From positions 4,278,001-4,342,000 of the forward strand of contig NC_134943.1 of assembly GCF_051020765.1 (NCBI RefSeq): a stretch of 64,000 nt of DNA, read 5' to 3'. Within the stretch, counting starts at the first letter, position 1, and each line of letters opens with the position of its first letter. Origin of the DNA: Lasioglossum baleicum. Lineage: Eukaryota; Arthropoda; Insecta; Hymenoptera; Halictidae. Shown piece after piece: positions 37,936-48,274 of this stretch. The position numbers and the translations under genes are program-made. Under the pieces are notes generated by a model. That model saw nothing but the letters and a program-made list of their open reading frames with translations, was not told the origin of the DNA and ran no database searches.

Positions 37936-39587
37936 ACGCGGAACGTCACGATGCTTGTATACGTCTCGTCTCGTCTTGTCGGATACGACGTACACGGTCT
38001 GCAATTCCGCCAGTAGCAACTACCAGCAACTATCAGAGGAACACGCCGTACAAATATCGAGCAATCAGCCGCGGTGCTCGCCCCCGACAACCTAAAGCAG
38101 GATGCCTCTTATCCGTTGATCCGGTTTGCATCGCGAGACCTTGTTACCTGGCTGGATAAGATGCTGAACAGTGGGCTTGCCGAAAATTCTTCTGCAACTA
38201 ACTCCGACTTTATTCTGCCAGAGGAACGCGTGTTCCGGTTTATGGCGGAGACGTGACTTCTTCGTTGTTCCTCAGATCAACCCTTAACCCGCGTGTTTTT
38301 GAAAATTTAATTTACACTTTATGTTGTATTCATCCGCATGCTTGCACAGAAATTGTTAGGAAGTTGTAAGAACTACGATTACATGACTTTAACAAGTTTC
38401 TTGTGTCACGTCCACTGGTTCAGCCGTTAATAATAATTGATAAAATCAATCATGTATACATTCATACAATACAATACAATACATACAATACAATCATGAC
38501 ATACATTTCCTGAATTTCTTTTTATACTTGATCTGATAAGAATGTACGAGAAATAAAATATCAAATATTATAATTAATGATTAATATCGAACTATCGTAT
38601 ATTATACCACATTGCGTGCGATAGGATTAAGAAAACTCATGTTGAATTTAAATCTTCATTGAACAAATTAAGAATACAGCGAAATCTATTTCATTAAATA
38701 ATTGAGACAATTTCAAATATAAATTGTGAACGAATATTCGTTGAAACCTGTTCATCACTGAAGAATGTGAAGATTTTTCAGAGTAATCGATAAGCAATGA
38801 ATTGTTCCTCGATGTATGAGATGCGCTGAGTAATATGATCCAGCCAAGAGGATGATAAAAGATGAAATGCAAAAGATTAAGAAGAAAGCGATCACCTCAT
38901 GAAGATTAAGCCTAGTATTCGTGTAAATTAAACTATTCATCTTTCAAACGTCCACCTTAGGATGTAACACTTGACAATGTTGTTCATTTAAAAGTAACCG
39001 TAGAAGTTGGAAGTTTCTTCTTGCGTACAATTAAAAATTGTGGTTTATGCTTCAACTTTAATTATGGATATTGAATCGGCCAAATAATAATTCTTCCTGT
39101 TCATCCAGTCAGAATGTAAGGAAAGCAAATTGGGTTCATGATCCGTCAATCGTAGCGAGGAAACAAAAACAGATTTCCGAGTGTTCTGGTTCTAATTAGA
39201 GTTTGAAGTTTCCTCGAACATGATTGAGCGAACGGAAAGTGCTAAAGTAAAGCTACGTTGAAGTGGTTGATCGCAAGAAACAGTGAAAAAGCCGCGTTCT
39301 TGTTATAAACTGGAGTTGTGTCGTTCTTCTTAGTAAGTTTCGCCATACAAGAAATAAATGGTTACTTTCTATTCAAACCCTCCCACCACTTAGAGTTTAC
39401 TTATTCTTCCAACGTTAATGATTTTTAAGTAAAATATAATTTCTGTACACACGCATATAGAATTCCGAACAATTATTACAATGGTCAAACAGTTCGCCAA
39501 TTGTCCAAAGTTAATAATTGTTAATTTCCAATATTAATAAGCAGCAGCAATCTTTATAAACAAGAAAATAATAGCACAGTCTACAAA
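37936..39587. other. AT-rich non-coding sequence
   Basis: Only the ATACA repeat and short unconvincing frames were seen. It precedes the candidate small gene. Confidence 0.6.
38464..38494. repeat. (ATACA)n short tandem repeat
   Basis: Five to six units of ATACA with one shorter unit, in AT-rich non-coding sequence. Confidence 0.9.
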
Positions 39588-40170
39588 ATGATAATACATA
39601 ATTCAACAGAACGTTCAAAACAGTGTCCTAACAATTTCAATTCGTCACGTGACGGCTACAGCATTATCTTAGAAAAAAATATGACCGAACTTTTTGGCAA
39701 CACAAGTGATATTGTCGGCAAGTTATCGATGAATAAATTATTAAAAGCCGCAGTTATGGACGCGCAACGCTCCCACACGTATCAGACTTCAGACTCGGAA
39801 CTTTTCGCGATCGTATCTGAATATCAGGGAAGTAAATCGTACATATACACATATACATATAAATGCGAAGTAAGGAACTGAGTTTTGAGTATGGAATTCA
39901 AATGAGGCAGCCCCCCAACGAATAGGGAGGCAACGTCCTTCAGCGATTGGCCCCACGATGAATGTAAATATTTATAGGCTACCGGGATATGATTCCGCGA
40001 AGGACCGGACGTAAGACCCTATATTTTCGGCGAATATACATACAATTACAGGAATGCAGACCGTGAATGATACGCGCACTATCTTGCGAATGCAGATCCA
40101 AATCGATAAAATGGCGGCGGAGCTCGGTCAGAGACTTGACGATGAATTGTATTTTAATAACACACTGTAA
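39588..40170 (+). CDS. Candidate small two-exon gene, 120 residues, unknown function
   Basis: Exon 1 (39588-39831) opens with ATG in a good context (ACAAAATG) and ends at A|GTAAAT. Exon 2 (40052-40166 or to 40170) follows an acceptor, AATTACAG. The split codon A|GA joins the two frames, giving 81 residues, then Arg, then 38 residues ending in NNTL and TAA at 40168-40170. Exon 2 reads MQTVNDTRTILRMQIQIDKM and then AAELGQRLDDELYF: charged, heptad-like and likely helical. A TTTATAAA at 39553-39560 and an AATAAA at 40268-40273 frame a compact unit. The stop overlaps an excellent donor (CT|GTAAGT at 40167), so exon 2 could instead splice onward. No family was recognised. Protein-like composition, matching phase and the 220-bp intron are the support; expression or homology evidence is lacking. 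Confidence 0.42.
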
Positions 40171-40267
40171 GTATTTTCATCATCTTAATAAGTTAAGTGT
40201 CAAATAACAGTACTTTTAAATTCTTTACAAACTTTTATTATTCCTTATATGATCTACTTATTTTTGC

Positions 40268-40273
40268 AATAAA
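40268..40273 (+). terminator. AATAAA polyadenylation signal of the candidate gene
   Basis: AATAAA about 100 nt after the stop at 40168-40170 and seven bases before the foldback MITE begins. It is plausible if the gene ends in exon 2, but such hexamers are common in AT-rich DNA. Confidence 0.3.
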
Positions 40274-40279
40274 TACATA

Positions 40280-40970
40280 CACTCAGTAAAATAAGTCTCC
40301 GTACACCCTTTAAAACAGAATAACTTTTTTATAATTAGACCAAATGTGACCTGTTGTTTTGTAAGCAATTAGAAGCATTGGTTTACTGAATGATGTGCAA
40401 ACAATATTTTCTAAAAATTACAATTCACAAGGTTGTATGCAAAAATAAAAAAGGCACTTTTTAAAACTTTTTTATTTGGGCCCTTAATAAAAATTTAAAA
40501 TATATATTTTGTAGATCTATAGTAGTTACACACCTGCTGAAAATTACATCGAAATCGATTGACATACACACGAGCTACAAGCGGTTAAAATAGGTGAAAA
40601 TCGTAGTTTTACACGACTTTTGATCAGTCTCTGCTTAAATCCACAGAATCGTACATCTTTCGATGCGTGTCGTTTTTTCCTGCGTCAAACGATTTCGATG
40701 AAATTTTCAGTATGTTTATAACTAACATAAATAGATCTACAAGACATATACTTTAAATTTTCATTAGGGACCCAAATGAAAAAGTTTTAAAAAATGCTTT
40801 TCTTATTTTTGCATGTAACCTGATCAATTGTAATTTCTGGAAAATCTTATTTGCACATCATCTAGTAAACCAATGCTTTTAATAACTTACATAAACATCA
40901 GGTAATTTGGTATAATTATAAAAAAGTTATTCTGTTGTAAAGGGTGTACGGAGATTTATATTACCGAGTG
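40280..40970. mobile_element. Foldback MITE, TA-flanked (691 bp)
   Basis: The left end CACTCAGTAAAATAAGTCTC and the right end (read inward CACTCGGTAATATAAATCTC) are inverted and flanked by TA (40278-40279 and 40971-40972). Complementarity runs through almost the whole element: CCGTACACCCTTT against AAAGGGTGTACGG, GGGCCC-type blocks near 40486 and 40770, and GATTTCGATG-type cores. The centre is near 40610-40625. It lies directly downstream of the AATAAA of the candidate gene at 39588-40170. Related half copies occur at 41010-41144 and 26456-26660. Confidence 0.88.
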
Positions 40971-41009
40971 TAAGTAAAATTTCTGACAAATATGAAATTA
41001 CTTCGAGCC

Positions 41010-41144
41010 ATTTTTTAAATTGTAATTCACACGAAACGCAATTTTTCTGAACTTTTCATTCCATATCGTCCGGTAAACTAGCTTGGTGCATTTATAAAAA
41101 ATAATTCTTATTTAATATTTGTGATCTCATTTATGGGACTCACT
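41010..41144. repeat. Fragment related to the neighbouring foldback MITE
   Basis: The stretch ends CATTTATGGGACTCACTG followed by TA. Its interior (GGTAAACTAGCTTGGTGCAT, AAAAAATAATTCTTA) parallels the right arm of 40280-40970 and, in reverse complement, the left part of 26456-26660 (which begins CAGTCTCATAAATGATGGTA). Only one end is seen, so it is a truncated copy of a related family. Confidence 0.5.
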
Positions 41145-42139
41145 GTACATAAAATGAAATAGTCGATTGATTATTTCCGGTTACAACATTTCGACATCTG
41201 CCTCGCTGGGTAAACACGAGCCAGTTATTTTGGCCGGGGCAATATTGTCAGAGCTTATTAACATATTTACTCACTTGCGTTCCAAGTTACGAGATGCTTG
41301 AGACACGCGAACAGCCGCGGTCTGGTAATAAGCGTCCCAGGTAAATGGACATCGACTGAGCAGCCAGCCGAGTTCCCAACAATTTCGAACAGTGCATGAA
41401 ATATCCTGGAGGGAACCGTGTCACCTCTGGAGCCCGCAGTGTCTCATGTTCCTGGCATTTTTGCACGGGGAACACTTGGAGATTCACCGTGTAACGACTA
41501 TTCCGCGGAATTGAATTCTAGATGTGATTCGTCCCTAGACGGAGGGCGGAGGCATGTTACGAAAAACCTGCGGTGACTTTGGCCAGTTTTCCCATGGAAC
41601 AGGCCAGAAAAGAAAAGGGGACCGGGGTAGCCAATTTGCAGCGGCGTTACTTGTCCCCCGCACACATGTAAATCCGGCGCAACAAACTGTTTCCTTCGTC
41701 CCCGTAATAAGGATTCACCGTTGACAGGGTTTAAAGAGGATTTCTGTCCCTCCGGGATGAACGTGAATATGTACTGCGCGGGAACCAACGGGTTTTATTC
41801 TTATAATGTTGCGGCGAACTCGACGAACAAGGGATATTCAGCTTTGCCTTCTGTTTGCCGTTGTCTTAGTCGTAGGTACATTTTTCCTCTCGGAAATATC
41901 AAATTAATCTTTCTGCACGAGCACTGCTTAATTTGAGAAAATTCTTACTTCGGTCCTGTGCTAATAGTAAGACATAATTTCATATTCGCTTACAATCTGC
42001 TGATCGGATTTGTGGATGTTAAGTAACCACTCGGTACTCCCGAATTTTTCTAAAATTTTACTGTTAACACATCGACGGCAAATAAAGTGTTACATACCAG
42101 CTGATCCCTGAAGCACCGTTCAATGGTTAAAACTATGTA

Positions 42140-42483
42140 CAGGGTGAGTCACCTAACGTTATCACATCGAATATTTTTGTTGTTTTCAAAGATACATTAA
42201 ATGTCTTCAGAACAAAGTGGAATGGTAAAATGGGAATCATACGATACCAAAAAATTTTGAATAATTATAGTCACTGAATTCGTAATGAAAGGGAATATCA
42301 TTGTAGATGTTTAAATAGTACAAAGATATATAAAAATAGATGTATAAATAGTAGATGTAATCATTGTAGATTGTAGATGTTAGAAAAGGGCGATATAATT
42401 TAAAAGAATGAATGATATCTCTAAAAAAATTCTTTGAAAACAACAAAGATATTTGAAGTGATAATGTTAGGTGATTCACCCTG
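42140..42483. mobile_element. CAGGGTG-ended MITE, TA-flanked (344 bp)
   Basis: The left end CAGGGTGAGTCACCTAACGT and the right end TGTTAGGTGATTCACCCTG are inverted, and pairing continues inward through ATTTTTGTTGTTTTCAAAGA and TTTGAAAACAACAAAGAT. TA is present at 42138-42139 and 42484-42485. The interior has imperfect repeats of TAGATGT (about 42303-42385). Ends of the CAGGGTG type with TA duplications are common in insect Tc1/mariner-like MITEs. Confidence 0.88.
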
Positions 42484-43072
42484 TATATATATTTTTTAGT
42501 TAAACAATGCAACAATATATAAAGATATGATAACTATCACCGGACTAGATTTTCAATCGAAAATTAATGGAGTCGGAAAGCAAGAAAAACTCCCAGTTTA
42601 AACAGTAGTGATGGCCGTTTTATTGCGGAAGTTCAAAGGAACTTCTGGACCAACATCAAAATAATTTCCCCACTTTATATGTGAGCAGAAAGAAGAAATT
42701 AATCGTTCGAAGTTGCTGCTCGGTTAGTTTAATTATAACTAACACCGCTCGGATTTAAATCAGATTCCAAGTCTATTGCATACGCAAATCTAGTCAGCTT
42801 CTATCCGAGCCGGTGAATGTGTCTAAGATATGACCAATTTCGCAGAATTTGCGTAGATTCAGAACTTGGTCTTCGAAGGCTGAGTACGGACCCTTGTGTG
42901 TAACCGTGGCGATCACCATATTGATTCGGAGGATTAGGACGAGTTCAACGAAATGTTCGATTTATCAACTATACTGTTGTATTGGTGCTAATCTTCTTCG
43001 TAATGTAGACTGTCTTCTTGGTATTGTAAATTTCGTAATTTGAAAAAGTAATTTTTAAATATTTCAGTTGAT

Positions 43073-43111
43073 GAGAGAGAGAGAAAGAGAGAGAGCGAGA
43101 GAGAGAAAGAG
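43073..43111. repeat. (GA)n microsatellite
   Basis: GA-rich tract of about 39 bp with two interruptions (AAAG, GCGA). Similar (GA/CT)n tracts stand at 22596-22617, 58775-58795, 59083-59098 and 61206-61223. Confidence 0.95.
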
Positions 43112-45157
43112 GTAAATACACTGCGGATGTGTGTGCAATTTCTAATATTTTTAGACAAATTTTAAGAAAATGGAAACGTGTAAAATGTTAATTTCAGTTG
43201 TACTAGTCGTTGTAGCTCTGAAATAAATAAAAATTGAATTGAAATTAAATAAGTATTGAACAAACAGTTAGTCGCATTTATTACTCGGTAGTTCTAGTGT
43301 TAACCTTTAAACACCATAGTTTATTGCACAGTGATTCCAGTGACTGAACACCAGGATCTCCTATTCTGGAGCAGTCGAATACCTTTAGTACTATCCCATT
43401 CCATTGGTCGGCTAGCTGGAGTCCCAGCGAGACCTTGACCCAGGGATCCCATTAGTGCATTCCGTAACATGAGAATTCAATTAAACAACAGGATAAACAC
43501 GCGGAAAAAATTCGAAAATGTACAACGAACTGTTCCCGATATTTTTCATTCATTAAAACAAAAACACGCCGGAGAGAATTGCATGGCAGAGGAAGCTTAA
43601 ACTGGAACGCGAAAATGTCGAATACGATGTCAACGGTGTGTAGCACGTTTCGCAGTGCAATTTTTTCCCGCGTGTTCCTCCTCTCCCGCAAACTTTGCTG
43701 TTAGAGCCGAGTTTTCCGGCGGGGAAATTAGAATTTACATTCCGGCTGGTCGAAGTTTCGTTTCGGTTTCTGAATAAATAAACGTAGGATCACGATGGAG
43801 AAAAGTTTTTCTTCTCCGTGATCTGAGATCAAAATCAGTCCTACTTTCCCTTTTCCCTATGAAAGACGTGCCGTTCCGTCCAGCGAAAGTTTCTTTTCCC
43901 GGTGCAACAGATAAAAGTGTCACGAGCATCGTATCGACGCGGCTCCCGGGCATGAATCGATGCTCATTTTAATTCGGTGAGCTGAAATAATGCGGAGGAA
44001 GGTATTACAACGTTCTCGTTTTAAATCCCCATCTCCGGCATACTTCTGCCGAGTGCTATAGTAGTTTCTAAAGCGGATTCGCCGTTCTCGAAACAAAATC
44101 TTGCATCTGTTTTAATAAGTTAAGTTTCCCTTGGAAGTAGAGCTACACGCAACGCCGCCAAGTTAATACTCCTTAATGGAGCACCGTGTAGGAATCTGTT
44201 TAATTGAGGAATATCTTTAAGTAGCTTATACTGCGGAACGCTACATTTCTTTAAAAAATTCTCGATATTTAAATCATGATAATTTCGTAAAAACAAATAC
44301 CGTAAGCGTGGACTCATTTTAAAGCTCGAAGCGTCTGCTTTCGCAAAACAGTGCGTAATTTTATTGTTTGCTTTCAGCACGTTTTTGTTCACTTTTACAT
44401 TCAGATTTGAAAATTATTATATTTTTCAAAAAAATATTTTTCACTGATATTTTTGGTAACATACCAATGGATACACTAACTATTTTTGTTCTCTCTCATT
44501 TCAATCCTTTTTACAATTATGTAATAAATAATTTTTTGTAACAGCTACATCATCAATAATCAATTTATTAATTCCCATAATTATAGAGGCTGTATGGTTA
44601 ATGGAAAATTAATGTTCTGCGGAATGTAAAGTTCCACAGGTCTCATTGCGACAAGACACTTTGAATCTGGAAATCGTACTTTGCAAATTCTGCACCCTCG
44701 TGCGTACATATTGCTGGGCTGAGCATCCGTATGATTTATCATATGAAACGCTGTTACATCTGGATCATCTCTATTTTTGTTCGTTATGATTTATTCAAAA
44801 TTTCGGTCCGAGTGCCGCGTGCGCGAATCTATGTATAATGCAAGTTCCAGTCGACCATCTTTGAGACGATCTTTTTTCTGAGAGAGCTACAAGTTGGTCT
44901 GTATGATATATTCATCGCACTTGGGACGGTAAACCGATGGGCACACTGTAAGCAGCTTGTGGCATTTTCTTGCTTAATTAATTGAACATACGTTTCGCTT
45001 TTATTGGAGCTCTTTATATAGATGTCCTTGTATTATATTTCTTATCTATATTTTTAATATTATTATTTAAGAATGTGAGTGCTTATTTACAGAGTAATTT
45101 TTGGTGATTCTTGCATGTTTTATAAATTACGAAGAAGGAATTGATTAGATTACTTAC

Positions 45158-45338
45158 GAGGGTCGGGCACGATAAATGTGGAAGTGATGAAATGACAGCT
45201 CGACGATTTCGTCAGGTTGGCCAATGAACGTGTAAAGCAGGCAATCGATGTTCGACGGATATCGTTTAGGGTAGTAAGGAGATGTAAATGTGCCACCTTG
45301 AGGTCTGTCCGAGCTGCTGTAGACAACGCATGAGCAAC
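45158..45338 (-). CDS. Internal exon encoding the N-terminal half of a CUB domain
   Basis: The minus strand is open for 59 full codons plus two bases at each end (181 nt). It is bounded by an acceptor (TTATAG at 45344-45339) and a strong donor (GTAAGT at 45157-45152), and the frame stops right after the donor. The peptide shows the CUB core: a Cys near the start, then GGTFTSPYYPKRYPSNIDC, then an aromatic-rich strand followed by DEIVELSFHHF. The two Cys (CSC and NIDC) match the first CUB disulfide. CUB domains are extracellular beta-sandwich modules for protein or carbohydrate binding, so the product is secreted or a membrane receptor. The remaining half of the domain must lie in a further exon at lower coordinates, and neither neighbour exon is visible, which implies long introns. 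From memory it resembles insect suppressor-of-lurcher (SOL-1)-like CUB proteins, but that identity is inference. Confidence 0.86.
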
Positions 45339-45626
45339 CTATAACAAACACGTTAGTATCATTTTCTCATTCATATATCTAGATCTCACAAAACGACTCA
45401 AGATTAAAGAAACAATTTTTCCTTTTGGAACAACTTTTTTTTATATTGAGAATATGTACTATATGAAGGATTCGTGAAAACTGTCTGATTCCTCTTATTG
45501 ACCATAAATGAGCATCCAAAAAAGATCATCATAGGAAAGAATAATCGACGGATCTAATTTAATCTTAAATAACATAAGTTAATTAAAAATTATTTGATCA
45601 ATCCACAAATGGATGCTGTGTATTTC

Positions 45627-45642
45627 CACACACACACACACA
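45627..45642. repeat. (CA)n microsatellite
   Basis: A (CA)8 run in the intron-like sequence on the 5' side of the CUB exon. Confidence 0.9.
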
Positions 45643-46786
45643 ACTGCATATAATTATTATGATTTATTAGATCTTTAAATCGTGTTGACTTATTTTTTCT
45701 TTGAACGTACGACATATATTGAAAATTTAATTGTATCACGAATAAAAGTTATAGAAATTATTGTTATAGTTCCCAGTTGGAATTTCCAAATTAATTTCCC
45801 CAATATAAAGGTAACCTAACAAAGAGTACAAAAGAAACGCTTCGTACGCACCAGAACAGACTCAATCACGCGAATCAAAGCCAAGCAATTGTTCAAATGC
45901 TTCCAAATCGTTCATCAGCGCAAGAATGTTAAATCTCGAATAGAATCCCGACTATACCGCGTGTAAAGGTGTTTGGAATTCGATGAAACCATGCCCGAGA
46001 CCGAATCGAGAATATTTCACAAGTCTTCATTTCCACTAGGATCGCTCCAAAAAGCTGTTAATTAAAATCTAATTTTCGGGCAAGAGAATGGTACGCAATA
46101 AAATGGAAATTTACGGAGCTTCTCAATATCGCGGCGGCAACGGTTGCCAGTAGCAATTCTAATGGGAGGACATCAGAATCTCATGATAATGAAATTCGCC
46201 AGCTGACACTGTCCCGAACTAATGTCTCACCCGAAACTTTTCTTATTTCCAAAATGAACTCGTCACTTCTCTCATCGATCTCTCCCCCCCCCCTTGTGCG
46301 GTGGCGTCGCTTGCTCGGGCTCGATCACACTTCTTCTAACCACAGTTCTTTCTATAATATCGAAGCCGTCGTCAATCTCGAAGAATCAAATTGAAGTTTG
46401 CCCTTACTCGTGAAGGAACGCGGCTCGCTGGGGACTCGTAACTTTCGCGACGAACTTCCCAGGCGAGAGCAACGAAATCATCGATTACTCGGACAGACGG
46501 TTCCACGGTTAATGATCGATCGGGAACAATGAGCGAAACCCTCGTTTCCCGAGGAGACGAGTCTCCCACACTTTCCGGAGTCCAGAAACAAAGTCGGTGC
46601 TTTTATCCAATCCCCTGCTCCGTCGTGTCTCGAGAAGCGTCGGGCGATTAAATTAATTGATGTTAAATGTAAAAATTAATTTGCGGTATCTTTCTCCTGC
46701 AGCTTTTTATTTGGAAACGATCAAAATGCACTTTTCTCTTGGAAATAATCTCCGTTGCTTTTCACACACTTATTCCATCTGCACGA

Positions 46787-46844
46787 GTCTGACTCGTTAT
46801 TATGTGACAAGATAAGTCTGACTCGTTATTATGTGACAAGATAA
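46787..46844. repeat. Tandem duplication, two 29-bp units
   Basis: The 29-bp unit GTCTGACTCGTTATTATGTG then ACAAGATAA occurs twice with no difference, so the duplication is recent or homogenised. It sits in non-coding DNA. Confidence 0.95.
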
Positions 46845-47005
46845 AATTGACACAGTGGTAAAAGATCGATGAAATAACAAGGAAAACAGTTACAGTAAAT
46901 CCTCTATAACCGCGAAAAGGCCGTACACGATAAACGCAAAAAAATATCCCCTCCACTGTAGTAATCTGATTTCGGCTCGGGTATATCGGTGTGAATATCA
47001 CTACG

Positions 47006-47270
47006 AATGCGACGCGGAGAGTCGCAGTCGTTAGCACAGTTCAAAGGCCCGAGCGTCCTCACAAATGTAATATCAATATAAAATCTTTGTTATTATTACT
47101 TATTTTTTTATGAAGCTTTCACCAATATACTTGTGCCATTTTTCTGATTACAATAAGACAAAACACGATATAATTTCAACTGTATTTAGTGGTTTAATTG
47201 AGGATGAACTTTTCGGGCGCAAGGGAGGACAGCGTATAGGAAAGAAAGAGACGCGGAGAGTCGCAGTCGC
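47006..47270. repeat. 20-bp direct repeat pair
   Basis: GACGCGGAGAGTCGCAGTCG occurs near 47008 and again near 47250. The sequence around the two copies is otherwise unlike. Its meaning is unknown; a shared transposon remnant is possible. Confidence 0.6.
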
Positions 47271-48192
47271 TTCGGCCGCGCGCAGCGACTCTCTCTTTAC
47301 ACGCACTCTACGTGTTCGGCTCAACCTTGATGCTCAAAAAAATAGTGTAGTGTCCCGTCTAAAACGATCTCCCCGAGGCTTTTGCATTTCTAGAAGATTT
47401 ATGTAGTTTCGTTGTTTTTTTATTCAAATTGATGAGTTAGCATTTATAACTGAGGTTCTTCGGTTATGTGTTTGGCATTAATAAACAATCAAAGTCACGC
47501 AGTTTCGGGGAAATTTACCTACATATAACAAAACAGTATAACTTATTTCGTGAAAACTGTGTCAAATTGACACAAGGGGCGAATGGGGGTTAAATTAATT
47601 TTATGAGCTTTATGAGCACTAATAAAAAATCGTCTTATTTCATGGCGTGCAACGTAATAGGTCAATTGCGAGGGTCATCACAATTAAGTTGTCCCAATAA
47701 TGTGCCGCGAGAATGAAGGATCTACTCCATATTCGTCGGGAAAGCGGGGCTCGGGAAAATTAAATTTCTTGTTTTCCAATTGACTTTTCCGCTGAGCAGC
47801 CGCGACGCGAAACTGCTGCCGCGTCTTCGCAACAGCTCACCGGAGAATACAAAGGCTCTGTGTACCTATGGTTAAATAACGGGGCGACACTTGAGTTATA
47901 TTGCCGGCACAATAGGTCGAGCGGATCCTTCCAACTTTATGCATCGGGGACTCCATTGTAGTTGGCGATGCAAGGTAATACCGATCGAAAATCACACGCT
48001 CCCTTTTTTTTTCACTGGTCTTTCACGGCGGAATATGCGCGCGTTGAAACGAGAAAGTATGTATAGATTTCAGAATTCCGTCCACTTGACCTCTCGATTG
48101 TCGGGATTAAGCGCCCGAGCAAGCGATACATCATTCTGACTAGTTTCGACAGATTTTATGTTTTACAGCATCAAGTTTCGTTCACATAATTA

Positions 48193-48274
48193 CAGTGGGC
48201 GTAGAAAGTATTCAACAATTTCACAAAGTTTCGTTAGAAATTGATCAGTGCACGAATACTTTCTACGCCCACTG
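48193..48274. mobile_element. Miniature Tc1/mariner MITE (82 bp)
   Basis: The perfect inverted ends CAGTGGGCGTAGAAAGTATT and AATACTTTCTACGCCCACTG are separated by about 40 bp and flanked by TA (48191-48192 and 48275-48276). The ends are intact over at least 23 bp, implying a recent origin. Its size means that it must be moved by an enzyme encoded elsewhere. Confidence 0.92.

Larger units (their letters stand above)
41147..45157. other. Intron-like sequence 3' of the CUB exon
   Basis: Apart from the MITE at 42140-42483 and the GA tract, no exon could be recognised. A minus-strand frame at 44120-44392 (90 codons) has protein-like composition but no motif or clean splice boundaries. Confidence 0.55.

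Noticed and set aside
44120..44392. 90-codon minus-strand frame with protein-like look
   Set aside because: No recognised motif and no clean acceptor and donor pair; too weak to list as a gene.
46897..47000. Words like CAGTAAATCCTCTATAACCG suggesting a pogo-type end
   Set aside because: No second end or TA pair could be matched.
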